Below are positions 1-9,075 of a stretch of DNA of 64,000 nt, piece after piece. The position numbers were made by a program, and so were the translations under genes. The stretch's first letter is position 1. Each line of letters starts with the position of its first letter. The stretch lies in assembly GCF_016889805.1 (NCBI RefSeq), contig NZ_CP069535.1, positions 1,426,001 to 1,490,000 on the forward strand, given 5' to 3'. Under the pieces are notes generated by a model, which was not told the DNA's origin, did not search any database, and was given only the letters and a program-made list of their open reading frames with translations. The stretch is from Rhodanobacter sp. FDAARGOS 1247. GTDB taxonomy: Bacteria; Pseudomonadota; Gammaproteobacteria; Xanthomonadales; Rhodanobacteraceae.

Positions 1-19
1 CGACGACACCATGCTGTTG

Positions 20-135
20 CTCCCTCCCCTGCGTGCAGGGGAGGGTTGGGGAGGGGTAAGGCTTTTGATCTGGTTTTTGAGACGGAAGTCAAAAGCGTGA
101 CCCCCACCCAACCTCCCCCTGCAAGCAGGGGGAGG
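20..135. repeat. paired GC-rich palindromic repeats forming one long inverted repeat
   Basis: Two copies of a GC-rich palindrome (cccctgc-gt-gcagggg and ccccctgc-aa-gcaggggg) face each other. Between them lie perfect arms GCTTTTGA (61-68) and TCAAAAGC (89-96). The left arm from TGCAGGGG to GCTTTTGA matches the reverse complement of the right arm at most positions, so the whole unit can fold as one large hairpin with smaller hairpins at its base. It sits directly 3' of the metH N-half gene and belongs to the same family as the units near 18.95, 34.45 and 35.83 kb. It may also end transcription, but no T-tract is present. Confidence 0.8.
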
Positions 136-148
136 AGCGACGGTGCGT

Positions 149-1225
149 TCATGCGGCCTCCGCGTCACGCGCAGGCAACGTCCTTGGCGCGCAATCGCGC
201 ACAGCTTCGGCGATCGCCTTGATGTGCGCCGGCGTCGTCCCGCAACAGCCACCGACCAGGTTCAGCAAACCATCGCGGGCGAAGCTGCCGATCACGCCGG
301 CCATGTGTTCGGGTGTTTCGTCGTATTCGCCGAAGGCATTGGGCAGGCCGGCATTCGGGTGCGTGCTGACGTAGCTTTCGGCGAGGTTGGCCAGGGTCTG
401 CACATGCGGGCGCAGGTCCTCGGCGCCCAGTGCGCAGTTGAAGCCCACCGACAGCGGGCGCGCATGGCGCACCGAGTAGTAGAACGCTTCCGCAGTCTGA
501 CCCGAGAGCGTGCGACCGGAGCGGTCGGTGATGGTGCCGGAGATCATCACCGGCAGGCGCGCCCCGCGCTGGTGGAACAGTTCGGCGAGGGCGAACAGCG
601 CGGCTTTCGCATTCAGCGTGTCGAAGATCGTCTCGACCATGATCACGTCGGCGCCGCCGTCGATCAGGCCATTGGCGGACTCGGTGTAGTTCGCCGCCAG
701 TTCCTCGAAGGTGACGTTGCGGAAGCCGGGATCGTTGACGTCGGGCGACAGCGAGGCGGTGCGGCTGGTCGGGCCGAGTACGCCGATCACGAAGCGCGGC
801 TTGTCCGGGGTCTTCGCGGTCATCGCATCGCAGGCGGCGCGGGCCAGCTTGGCGCCTTCGAGATTCAATTCGCGCGCCAGGTGCTGCAGGTGATAGTCGG
901 CCTGGCTGATCCGGGTGGAGTTGAAGGTGTTGGTTTCGATCAGGTCGGCGCCGGCTTCGAGATAAGCGTCGTGCACGCCGCGGATGATGTCCGGCCGGGT
1001 CAGCGTGAGCAGGTCGTTGTTGCCCTTGAGGTCGCAACTGCCGGCGTGGTCGTGCGCGTGGCCATCGTGTCCGTGTTCGAAGCGTTCGCCGCGGAAGCCG
1101 CTTTCGTCCAGCTCGTGTGCCTGCAGCATGGTGCCCATGCCGCCGTCGAGGATCAGGATGCGCTGGCGCAGTGCGTGCTCCAGCAAGGCGACGCGTTCGG
1201 GGTGGAGCCAGGGGAGGGTGCTCAT
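149..1225 (-). CDS. metH: methionine synthase N-terminal half (homocysteine S-methyltransferase domain, split MetH)
   Basis: This 358-residue protein carries only the homocysteine-binding barrel of cobalamin-dependent methionine synthase, which transfers a methyl group to homocysteine. The LDGGMGTM start, [26 protein letters not shown] and the zinc ligands in VGFNCALG and VGGCCGTTP are all visible. The folate, cobalamin and reactivation domains are absent. In Xanthomonadales MetH is commonly split, so the C-terminal half should lie just left of this window (inference). A His-rich insertion ([10 protein letters not shown]) sits near residues 51-60, just before the conserved LKGNND. The start follows AAGGAAG, 17 bp after the regulator gene upstream, so the two form an operon. 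Confidence 0.93.
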   Translation of the reverse strand: MSTLPWLHPERVALLEHALRQRILILDGGMGTMLQAHELDESGFRGERFEHGHDGHAHDHAGSCDLKGNNDLLTLTRPDIIRGVHDAYLEAGADLIETNTFNSTRISQADYHLQHLARELNLEGAKLARAACDAMTAKTPDKPRFVIGVLGPTSRTASLSPDVNDPGFRNVTFEELAANYTESANGLIDGGADVIMVETIFDTLNAKAALFALAELFHQRGARLPVMISGTITDRSGRTLSGQTAEAFYYSVRHARPLSVGFNCALGAEDLRPHVQTLANLAESYVSTHPNAGLPNAFGEYDETPEHMAGVIGSFARDGLLNLVGGCCGTTPAHIKAIAEAVRDCAPRTLPARDAEAA

Positions 1226-1242
1226 CGAACTTCCTTGCAGGT

Positions 1243-2172
1243 TCAGGCCGGCTTGCGCGCCAGCAGGCTGATCACTTCGAAATGCGGCGCCTTGCGCTCG
1301 CGGCTGAGCCGGTTGCAGCTCAGCACGTCGAGCCTGGCGGCCCGGGCGTAGCCGTCCAGTTGATCGCTGCTGAAGCCGAGGTTGCGATGGTCGAACGGTT
1401 CGACCGCCTTGCCGTGGTCGTGCTTGCCCAGGGTGACGGCGAGCAGGCGGCCGCCCGGGCGCAGCAGGCGCGCGGCTTCCGCCACCGCCTTGGCGGGGTG
1501 TTCGGCATAGGTCAGCGCGTGCAGCATCAGCACCAGGTCGAAGCGCTGGTCGCCCAGCTCCAGCGCGTGCATGTCGCCCTGGATCACGCGCACGTTGGTG
1601 AAGGCCTGCAGGCGTTTCGCGGCGGCCTCGACCACGCGCTCGCTGGAATCCACGCAGACGATGGAGTGCGCGTGGGGCGCCAGCAATTCCGCGGTGATGC
1701 CGTCGCCGGAGGCGATGTCCAGCACGTCGCCGGTGCCCAGCAATTGCAGCAGCGAGCGGGCCAGGGTTTCCCAGGTGCGGCCGGGCGAGTAGTGGCGCTC
1801 CATGTCGCCGGCCACGGTGTCGGCCCAGCCTTCCTCGCGGGCTCGGTTGGCCAGCACGCCGGGCAGCCGGGCGGCATCCTCGCGCAGCAGGGCGTCGTCG
1901 ATGCTGGCGCGCAGCGAGGCGAGCAGGTCATGCTGCGCCCCGTCGCCTTCGTTGTTGGCGCGGTAATAGGCGGAGACGCCGGCGCGACGATCGCGCACCA
2001 GCCCGGCTTCCTTCAGCTTGGCCAGGTGGGTCGATACGCGCGGCTGGGCCAGGTGCAGCACGGCAGCCAGTTCGGCCACGGTGAGTTCCTCGTGTTCAAG
2101 CAGGGCCAGCAGGCGGACCCGGGTGGGGTCGGCCAGCAGGCGCAGCACGCTCGAAGCGGTCGCCAGATCCAT
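1243..2172 (-). CDS. ArsR-family regulator fused to a SAM-dependent methyltransferase-like domain (SahR-like)
   Basis: The N-terminal ~90 residues are an ArsR winged helix ([34 protein letters not shown]). Residues ~145-260 are a class I methyltransferase fold with the SAM-binding motif VLDIASGDG and an LRPGGRLL motif. This architecture matches SahR, which senses S-adenosylhomocysteine and controls methionine-cycle genes in Proteobacteria (known family); its position before metH fits. I chose the ATG at 2172 (MDLATASS) because AGGGA lies just upstream; an in-frame ATG at 2178 is possible. A further upstream start would overlap the palindromic operator and promoter. The ligand is inferred; the domain could also be enzymatically active. 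Confidence 0.85.
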   Translation of the reverse strand: MDLATASSVLRLLADPTRVRLLALLEHEELTVAELAAVLHLAQPRVSTHLAKLKEAGLVRDRRAGVSAYYRANNEGDGAQHDLLASLRASIDDALLREDAARLPGVLANRAREEGWADTVAGDMERHYSPGRTWETLARSLLQLLGTGDVLDIASGDGITAELLAPHAHSIVCVDSSERVVEAAAKRLQAFTNVRVIQGDMHALELGDQRFDLVLMLHALTYAEHPAKAVAEAARLLRPGGRLLAVTLGKHDHGKAVEPFDHRNLGFSSDQLDGYARAARLDVLSCNRLSRERKAPHFEVISLLARKPA

Positions 2173-2181
2173 AATCATCCC

Positions 2182-2195
2182 TGTATCGCGATACA
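2182..2195. promoter_or_regulatory. palindromic operator candidate for the SahR-like regulator
   Basis: TGTATCGCGATACA is a perfect 14-bp palindrome, 9 bp before the chosen start of the ArsR-methyltransferase gene and just downstream of its predicted promoter. ArsR regulators usually bind such dyads and repress themselves. It also lies in the shared intergenic region with the acyl-CoA dehydrogenase gene. Confidence 0.6.
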
Positions 2196-2204
2196 AAGAT
2201 GTGT

Positions 2205-2233
2205 AGGCTAGGCCCCGTTGAGGCAAGCGTCAA
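2205..2233 (-). promoter_or_regulatory. sigma70-type promoter candidate for the sahR-metH operon
   Basis: On the minus strand TTGACG (2233-2228) is followed by a 17-bp spacer and TAGCCT (2210-2205). The -35 is good and the -10 weak. Transcription would begin at about 2199, placing the palindrome at 2182-2195 right after +1, a typical repression site. Confidence 0.4.
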
Positions 2234-2289
2234 GCGCCCACGCGCCAAGTGGTTGCCGCGTCGCGCGCCCCGCCACCGGCCATCCCGGC

Positions 2290-2295
2290 TAAAAT
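2290..2295 (+). promoter_or_regulatory. -10 candidate for the acyl-CoA dehydrogenase gene
   Basis: TAAAAT lies 31 bp before the start codon. No clear -35 was seen. The stretch from here to the ATG resembles the gcdH leader (TACAAT at 25544): both continue with TTGCCGGAGCTT and end in an ATG preceded by C-rich sequence. The shared GGAG is the ribosome binding site. Confidence 0.35.
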
Positions 2296-2326
2296 GTCCG
2301 GCTTTCCCCGTTGCCGGAGCTTTCCC

Positions 2327-3742
<1,416 letters not shown>

Positions 3743-3744
<2 letters not shown>

Positions 3745-4237
3745 ACGGGTCGAGCGAAACCACGCAATCGATGCCCGCCCGAGCCATCTTCACATAGGGA
3801 CAGATGCGTTCGGTGTTGCGCACCAGCTCCTCGGCAATCGCCCGATCGACGTTCGGCAGGCAGATACGAATGTTCGCGGCAAGCATGAACAGGCCATCGA
3901 CGGGGTCCCTGCCGAAGGTGACTTGGGCGACGATTTCGGCGTCCGGAATCGCCACGTTTGCCCGCGTGGCGAGCAGGCTCAATGCGCCATGGAAGCAGGC
4001 GGCGAAACCGGCTGCGAACAATTGCTCCGGGTTGGCGCCGCCGCCTGGTCCGCCCAGTTCCGCGGGCATCCGCAGCCGCACGTCGAGGTTTCCGTCGTCG
4101 GAGCGAGCCACGCCCGATGCACGACCGTGCCGGGATTCACCGCCGTTGACTCGTACGGTCGCCGTGTACAGCGGAAGGAAATCCTGCCCGTAATGCTTGT
4201 CGAGCAGGGAAACAGATGGTGGTCGCAGTTTGGTCAT
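3743..4237 (-). CDS. Ohr/OsmC-type organic hydroperoxide resistance protein
   Basis: This 164-residue OsmC-family thiol peroxidase should reduce organic hydroperoxides in the cytoplasm. The two redox cysteines of the Ohr subfamily are present in NPEQLFAAGFAACFHGAL and in the RICPYVKM segment, and the length is close to the usual ~140-160. The start is taken at MTKLRPPSV (4237) by alignment with the family; a longer reading would run into the GST gene. The two outer bases of its stop codon come from the acyl-CoA dehydrogenase repeat, so the C-terminus may have been reset at that junction. It is the last gene of the SDR-GST-ohr operon, which fits a stress role. Confidence 0.85.
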
Positions 4238-4898
4238 GGCTGGACTCGTAGTGCTTCGGTGAATGAAAGCATGGGTCTGCTTCGGCAAGGGCGCCCTCTT
4301 CGGCATGGATCGCAGCCTGCACGCCGGGGTCCGCCTCCATGCGACGGGCAAAACGCATCAGGCGGTTCAGGCCATACAAACCGATATCCTTGCCGGCGGC
4401 CCAGCGCAGCAGCACGAGCAGATAAGGATCGGCGACCGAGCAGGTCCCCGCCAGCCAGTCGTGGCCGGCCAGCTGCGCGTCAATCTGCTCGAGGCAAGTG
4501 CGTATCTGCTGACGGGCGTTGACCGCCATCACGTCGGCTAGGCTTTCCTGCCGGAGAAAAAGCGGTGCCGCGAAGAGCGGCGTGAACGCCTCGCGCACAT
4601 CGGAGTCGAGGAAGCCCAGCCAGCGCATGACTTCGGCACGCCCGCGCGGCGTACCATCACCAAGCAACCCCGCTTCCGGATGGATATCGGCAAGGTAGCC
4701 GAGCATTGCGACGTTTCCGGTCAACCTGAAGTCGCCGTGTTCCAGCATGGGCAAAGTGTCCGCGGCATCGCGGGCCAGGCATGCCGGCGACTTCATGCCG
4801 TGCTGGCTCATCCTCACGGTCTGGTAGGGTGAGCCGATCCATTCGAGCACGATGTGCGCGGCCAGCGAACAGTCCCCTGGCAGGTAGTGGAGTTTCAC
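4137..4898 (-). CDS. glutathione S-transferase family protein with extended C-terminus
   Basis: The 253-residue product starts like a GST (VKLHYLPGDCSLAAHIVLEW) and has the C-terminal helical domain with DWLAGTCSVADPYLLVLLRWA. The GTG start at 4898 overlaps the stop of the SDR gene (GTGA), so translation is probably coupled. GSTs of this type normally end at about 200-210 residues; here the frame stays open for some 40 more residues and runs 101 bp into the ohr gene in another frame. The tail (after LAEADPCF) looks unlike a GST, suggesting a lost stop codon or a frameshift near 4260. It may conjugate or reduce electrophiles; the substrate is unknown. Confidence 0.8.
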   Translation of the reverse strand: MKLHYLPGDCSLAAHIVLEWIGSPYQTVRMSQHGMKSPACLARDAADTLPMLEHGDFRLTGNVAMLGYLADIHPEAGLLGDGTPRGRAEVMRWLGFLDSDVREAFTPLFAAPLFLRQESLADVMAVNARQQIRTCLEQIDAQLAGHDWLAGTCSVADPYLLVLLRWAAGKDIGLYGLNRLMRFARRMEADPGVQAAIHAEEGALAEADPCFHSPKHYESSHDQTATTICFPARQALRAGFPSAVHGDRTSQRR

Positions 4899-5671
4899 CT
4901 CGCCACTCCGCGGCGGGCGAATGCCGAGCGACCGAACCAGGTCTGGAAGTCCTGCGCGCCCAACCGCGCGTCGGCGCCCGGCAGCAAGGTATCCGGCTCC
5001 AGCACCGCGCCGAAGTAGGGGGCCTTCGGGTCCGCGACGACCTTGCGCGGATCTCCGGTGGCCTTGAGGAAACGCTGGACCAGTTCCGCCAGTGGGGCCT
5101 TCTCGGGCCCGGCGATTTCCACCGTGCCGTTGACTGCCGCGCCGAGCGCGTAATCGGTGACGGCATCGGCGACGTCGTCCGAGGCGATCGGCTGCATCAG
5201 CCCGCTCGAGAGATGGATATCCTGCTTCTGGCCACCATCGCCGGCGATGCCGTCGAGGAACTCGAAGAACTGGGTGGAGTGGACGATGGTGTACGGAATG
5301 CCGGCGGCACGTATCAGTTTCTCCTGGGCCATTTTGGCGCGGATGTAGCCGCTCGCCGCAAAAGCCGGACGACCGGTGCCCACGACCGACAGGGCCAGGT
5401 GATGCTTCACGCCGGCCTTCTTCTCCGCGGCGGCGAGATTGCGTCCTGACCTCTCGAAGAAGTCCAGCACGGCCTGATCCTCGAACGAGGGCGAGTTGGC
5501 CAGGTCGATCACGATGTCGGCGCCGGTCATGGCCTCGTCCAGGCCTTCGCCGGTGAGGGTGTTGACGCCCATGGATGGCGCGGCGGCAAGCACTTCGTGG
5601 CCGTGCTGGCGCAGGCGGTCGACGACCTTGCTGCCTATGAGCCCGGTGCCGCCGATGACGACGATTTTCAT
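4895..5671 (-). CDS. NAD(P)-binding SDR / NmrA-like oxidoreductase
   Basis: The 258-residue protein opens with a Rossmann nucleotide-binding loop (MKIVVIGGTGLIGSKV). It has the atypical-SDR pattern ALSVVGTGRP, YIRAKMAQEKLIRAAGIPYTIV and a late IASDDVADAV segment seen in NmrA-like and epimerase-type proteins. Such proteins may reduce small carbonyls or act as redox sensors. It leads the SDR-GST-ohr operon, preceded by a good purine-rich site (GGAGATCCCTC). The nearby carboxymuconolactone decarboxylase and ECF41 sigma gene make it the 'oxidoreductase/epimerase' partner of an ECF41 COE locus (inference). Confidence 0.85.
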   Translation of the reverse strand: MKIVVIGGTGLIGSKVVDRLRQHGHEVLAAAPSMGVNTLTGEGLDEAMTGADIVIDLANSPSFEDQAVLDFFERSGRNLAAAEKKAGVKHHLALSVVGTGRPAFAASGYIRAKMAQEKLIRAAGIPYTIVHSTQFFEFLDGIAGDGGQKQDIHLSSGLMQPIASDDVADAVTDYALGAAVNGTVEIAGPEKAPLAELVQRFLKATGDPRKVVADPKAPYFGAVLEPDTLLPGADARLGAQDFQTWFGRSAFARRGVAR

Positions 5672-5815
5672 GAGGGATCTCCTGCTCTGGATGGGTGCGT
5701 GGCACGTCGTGAGTTCATGCTAGGCATGGCCATCGGCGCCGGGTAGGCCCGTTGGCGTGCTCGCGGTGTTGCCCGTGACGCACCAATCGATGTCGTCGCA
5801 GGTGGGGCGGTGGTG

Positions 5816-6856
5816 TCAGACGATGTCCGCCACGGATGCCTTCATCGCTTCGCCCCTGATCGCGGACGGGATCGGAATCAGGCCGGTCGCGCACTCCAGG
5901 TCCAGCGCGCGCACCGCCGTGGTCATGTGGTCGATGAAGACGCGAATCCGCACCGGCAGTTGCTGCCGGCTCAGGTAACACAGGTAATGCCCCCGATCGT
6001 CGGGCGCGTATTGCGCCAGGCACGCCACCAGACGGCGGGCCCGCAGGTGTTCGCTGATCTGGTAACCCGCCATCTGCGCGACGCCCTGGCCGTCGAGTAC
6101 GGCCTGCAGGACCAACTCTTCGTCGTTGAACGTGCAGGTGGATGACGGCAGGAATTTCTGGATCCGGCCGCCGACCTTGAACTCCCATTCGAAGATCCTT
6201 CCCGACGCCATGCGGAAGTTGATGCAGGCGTGTCCGGCCAGATCCTCCACGTGGCGTGGCGACCCGTGCTCGCGCAGATACGCTGGCGACGCACAGACCA
6301 GCATCGGCATCGGGATCAGCTGCTTCGCGATGACCTGGCTGTCTTCCATGCGCCCGTCGCGAAAGGCCACGTCCACCCGGTCCGCGCTGAAATCCAGCGT
6401 GCGATCATCGAGCAACAGCTCGATGGCGATCTCCGGATAACGCGCGCGAAAGCCGTTGAGCAGAGGCGCCACGATGCGGTGCCCGAAGCCCACCGTCGCA
6501 CTGATCCGCAGCTGCCCGCGCGGCGGCCCTTCGCGCAGGTCGCGCATGTCCTCCAGCGCCTGGACGATCCGTTCCACGCCCGGATGGCAGTTTTGGTAGA
6601 ACAGTTCCCCCTCGCGGGTCAGCGACGTGCTGCGGGTGGTGCGCAGGAACAGCCGCGTGCCCAGCTGGGCCTCAAGCTTCTGCACGCTGCGGCTGACTGC
6701 CGAGCGATTGATGCCGAGGCGGTCGCCGGCGCGGGCGAAACTGCCCTCGGTGGCTACCGCGATGAACGCCACGACGCCGGCGTAACTTGCGGAAAAACTT
6801 GCGGCGAGAGCGTCGCTGCTCTCGCAATGGGGGCGCTCGGGGTTGTCGATGGTCAT
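5816..6856 (-). CDS. LysR-family transcriptional regulator
   Basis: The N-terminal helix-turn-helix (FIAVATEGSFARAGDRLGINRSAVSRSVQKLEAQLGTRLF, residues ~30-70) and the substrate-binding domain starting near GQLRISATVGFG are typical. The start is uncertain: MTIDNPERP (6856) gives 346 residues with about 25 before the helix-turn-helix, and an in-frame ATG at 6892 adds 12 more; neither has a strong ribosome binding site. It stands between the SDR-GST-ohr operon and the divergent decarboxylase gene and probably controls one or both. An ECF41-type promoter lies about 80 bp upstream of the chosen start. Confidence 0.85.
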   Translation of the reverse strand: MTIDNPERPHCESSDALAASFSASYAGVVAFIAVATEGSFARAGDRLGINRSAVSRSVQKLEAQLGTRLFLRTTRSTSLTREGELFYQNCHPGVERIVQALEDMRDLREGPPRGQLRISATVGFGHRIVAPLLNGFRARYPEIAIELLLDDRTLDFSADRVDVAFRDGRMEDSQVIAKQLIPMPMLVCASPAYLREHGSPRHVEDLAGHACINFRMASGRIFEWEFKVGGRIQKFLPSSTCTFNDEELVLQAVLDGQGVAQMAGYQISEHLRARRLVACLAQYAPDDRGHYLCYLSRQQLPVRIRVFIDHMTTAVRALDLECATGLIPIPSAIRGEAMKASVADIV

Positions 6857-6937
6857 CTGTCGGGTAACGGAAGTGGCGGCTTCGCGTGTCATGGCGAAGC
6901 GATGCGAACGCCGGCGTCAGCCGGCCCATGCCTGATA

Positions 6938-6964
6938 GACGTTTCAGCAACGACGTTTGTGACA
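6938..6964 (-). promoter_or_regulatory. ECF41-type promoter upstream of the LysR gene
   Basis: On the minus strand TGTCACA (6964-6958), 16 bp and CGTC (6941-6938) match the ECF41 sigma promoter motif as I recall it from work on this family. The sigma gene itself is 1.3 kb away. Transcription would start near 6932 and read into the LysR gene and perhaps through the SDR operon. Confidence 0.6.
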
Positions 6965-7029
6965 CCGGGGCGCATTGGTGCGTGCAGGGCAACACGGTGG
7001 GCACGGCGGCGCGTCTACCGGAGGTGCCA

Positions 7030-7054
7030 TGTCAAACCTACGCTGTGGCCCGTC
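7030..7054 (+). promoter_or_regulatory. weaker ECF41-like promoter candidate upstream of the decarboxylase gene
   Basis: TGTCAAA (7030-7036) and CGTC (7051-7054) lie 72 bp before the decarboxylase start. The -35 differs at one base from TGTCACA and the spacing is 14 bp, two shorter than in the minus-strand match, so this is only a candidate. Confidence 0.3.
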
Positions 7055-7125
7055 ACGCCATTGAGCGCGTTCGGGTACCTCAGCCGCTCTGAGGCATGGC
7101 CACACGCCTACGGAGGATTCCCACC

Positions 7126-7605
7126 ATGACCCAGCGAATCGACTATCAGAAGCAGGCGCCCGAGCTCTTCAACAAGCTCGCCGCCCTCAACATGGCGATA
7201 AACAAATCCAGCATCGAGGAGACCATCAACCACCTCGTCGAGATCCGCGCGTCGCAGATGAACGGATGCACCTTCTGCCTGGACATGCACATCAAGCAGG
7301 CCACGATCGGTGGCGAGCGTCCGCTGCGCATCCATCACCTGGCGGCATGGCGCGAATCCACGCTGTTCTCCCCCCGCGAGCGTGCCGCACTGGCGTGGAC
7401 CGAGGCGCTGACCCGGTTGCCGCCGCACGGCGTTTCCGACGAGGTCTACGAGCAAGTGCGCAACGAGTTCTCGGAGAAGGAAATCACCGACCTCACCTAC
7501 GCGGTGATGGCGATCAACGCCTGGAACCGCATCAACATCGCCTTCCGGGCCACCCCCGGTACGGCCGACAAGGCGTACGGACTGGACAAGGCCGGGCTCG
7601 CCTGA
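7126..7605 (+). CDS. carboxymuconolactone decarboxylase / AhpD-like alkylhydroperoxidase
   Basis: The 159-residue protein has the AhpD core: EIRASQMNGCTFCLDMHIKQA contains the CxxC redox pair and the following His. Most proteins of this kind are peroxidase-like rather than true decarboxylases. The start at 7126 (MTQRIDYQK) follows a strong GGAGG at 7112-7116. It is divergent from the LysR gene and followed by a cupin and an ECF41 sigma gene, the usual company of ECF41 factors. It is probably part of a peroxide or electrophile defence set with Ohr and GST. Confidence 0.9.
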   Translation: MTQRIDYQKQAPELFNKLAALNMAINKSSIEETINHLVEIRASQMNGCTFCLDMHIKQATIGGERPLRIHHLAAWRESTLFSPRERAALAWTEALTRLPPHGVSDEVYEQVRNEFSEKEITDLTYAVMAINAWNRINIAFRATPGTADKAYGLDKAGLA

Positions 7606-7688
7606 ATCCTGACGGCGCGGCTACGCCGCGCCCGCCGCTTCTTCGACGCCCGGCCCTCGTGGCGCGGGCTATCCATGAGGAAATACCC

Positions 7689-8114
7689 ATGCGCAAGTTC
7701 ACCACCTTCGGACTGCTGCTCCTGCTCGCCTGCGGTACGGCCGGCGCCCAGACGGCCGGGAAGGTTGCTCCCGCATCCACCCCGCCGATGGCCAAGGTCA
7801 GCGAGTTGATGACCAAGGCCCTCAAGGATTATCCCGGCAAGGAGGCCATGATGATCACCGTCGTCTATCCGCCGGGCTCCGTCGATCCGGTTCATCGCCA
7901 CCATGCCCATGCGTTCGTCTACGTGCTCGAAGGCTCCATCGTGATGGGCCTGAATGGCGGCAAGACCGTCACGCTGGGGCCTGGACAGACCTTCTACGAA
8001 GGGCCGGACGACGTGCATACGGTTGGTCGCAACGCCAGCAAGACCAAACCGGCCAAGTTCCTGGTGTTCCTGTTGAAGGACCGGGATGCCCCGGTGTTGA
8101 TCCCGGTTCACTGA
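7689..8114 (+). CDS. exported cupin-domain protein
   Basis: This 141-residue protein starts with a signal peptide (MRKFTTFGLLLLLACGTAGAQ, cleavage near residue 21) and then has one cupin barrel. PVHRHHAHAFVYVLEG supplies the metal-binding histidines, and GPGQTFYEGPDDVH the second motif. It is therefore a small periplasmic metal-binding cupin of unknown substrate. GAGGAA at 7677-7682 is the ribosome binding site. It follows the decarboxylase gene by 83 bp and is probably co-transcribed. Cupins of this type often accompany ECF41 sigma genes. Confidence 0.85.
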   Translation: MRKFTTFGLLLLLACGTAGAQTAGKVAPASTPPMAKVSELMTKALKDYPGKEAMMITVVYPPGSVDPVHRHHAHAFVYVLEGSIVMGLNGGKTVTLGPGQTFYEGPDDVHTVGRNASKTKPAKFLVFLLKDRDAPVLIPVH

Positions 8115-8278
8115 GTTTCCCGCTTCACCGCTTCCGGCCCGTCACCGCGGAGATGGCCTGTTCCGGGCGCTCTTCGTGGTGGCGGGCCGGACAGCGGCCT
8201 GCGGCGCAGGCATGGGTGCGTCGTGGCCAGGCCGGTCGGCGTAGACTGTCGTGACCACACCGGCACAAACGGCTTCCC

Positions 8279-8851
8279 ATGGATGCTGCCACCGCCACTT
8301 TCCACGATCTGCGCCCGAAACTGCAACGCATCGCCTGCCGCATGCTCGGCTCCGCATCCGAGTCCGAGGACATCGTGCAGGACGTCTGGCTGCGCTGGCA
8401 CGAGGTCGACAGGGAAAGCATCCACAACGCCGAGGCGTGGCTGGTGGCGACCACCACCCGGGTGTCGATCGATCGCCTGCGCTCGACCAGGGCTCGGCGA
8501 GAGTTGTACGTAGGCATCTGGCCGCCCGAGCCGATGCTCGCCGAGTGGCCCGCCACGCCCGAGGACATCGAGGAGCTCTCCAGCGAGGTCTCCATCGCCT
8601 TCCATACCGTGCTCGAATGCCTGGCCCCGGAAGTTCGCGCCACCTTTCTGCTGCGCGAAGTTTTTGACGTGGACTACGGTGAGGTCGCGGAGATGATCGG
8701 CAAGAGCGAAGCCGCCTGTCGCCAGATCGTGCACCGGGCCAAGACGCAGTTGCGCCAGAAGCGACCGCTACGCACGGTATCCAGCGAAGCCTGCCAGAAG
8801 CTGACGCGGCGGTTCACCGAGGCCCTCGCACAAGGCGACTTTGCCGGGTGA
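8279..8851 (+). CDS. ECF41-type RNA polymerase sigma factor, C-terminally truncated
   Basis: The 190-residue product contains sigma region 2 (residues ~8-70, SEDIVQDVWLRW and NAEAWLVATTTRVSIDRLRS) and region 4 (YGEVAEMIGKSEAACRQIVHRA). Between them is the linker YVGIWPPEP, equivalent to the WLPEP signature of ECF41. ECF41 proteins normally have about 290 residues with a SnoaL-like C-terminal domain that tunes activity. Here the frame stops right after RFTEALAQGDFAG, the junction to that domain, and a degraded piece of it follows in another frame. The neighbours (decarboxylase, SDR, cupin) fit the family. No strong ribosome binding site is seen. In ECF41 proteins the extent of C-terminal loss matters for activity, so function is uncertain. 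Confidence 0.85.
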   Translation: MDAATATFHDLRPKLQRIACRMLGSASESEDIVQDVWLRWHEVDRESIHNAEAWLVATTTRVSIDRLRSTRARRELYVGIWPPEPMLAEWPATPEDIEELSSEVSIAFHTVLECLAPEVRATFLLREVFDVDYGEVAEMIGKSEAACRQIVHRAKTQLRQKRPLRTVSSEACQKLTRRFTEALAQGDFAG

Positions 8852-9024
8852 GGTGGATACCGGTCGGCATCTGCAGAACCATGGACGGTGGCGGTCATGT
8901 CGCGAGCTCCACCAAGTCGATGGTCGGTGCCTGCATCTTGCCCATCGTCTTCGCCGCCAGTCGGCGTTGCAAAGTGGGTTCGAGCGTCATGCAACAACTG
9001 TCGTTTGATGCCTGGCGGTCATGA
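8852..9024 (+). pseudogene. remnant of the ECF41 SnoaL-like C-terminal domain
   Basis: In a frame different from the sigma gene, the stretch from 8881 to 9024 reads MDGGGHVASSTKSMVGACI and ends MQQLSFDAWRS. ECF41 C-terminal domains carry a DGGG(K/R) motif followed by a VGA segment, and later a QxLSFD-like strand, in this order. About 25 residues between the two pieces and the terminal NPDKL motif are missing. A frameshift near 8850 plus internal deletions explain it. The piece ends at the terminator of the converging efflux operon. Confidence 0.6.
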
Positions 9025-9052
9025 AAAACCCCGGCAGTTGCCTGCCGGGGTT
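9024..9052 (-). terminator. Rho-independent terminator of the RND efflux operon
   Basis: A perfect 11-bp stem (AACCCCGGCAG / CTGCCGGGGTT, loop of 4) is followed on the minus strand by TTTTT, 24 bp after the pump gene's stop. The sigma-factor remnant abuts it from the other side. Confidence 0.9.
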
Positions 9053-9075
9053 GGTTGAGCTCTGGTCGGCTCGGA

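Noticed and set aside
2179..2326. SAM or SAH riboswitch before metH
   Set aside because: The upstream gene has only a short leader with a palindrome; no space for or sequence of a known riboswitch.
4899..5705. Upstream extension of the GST frame
   Set aside because: It is the out-of-frame shadow of the SDR gene; the GST N-terminus is clear at 4898.
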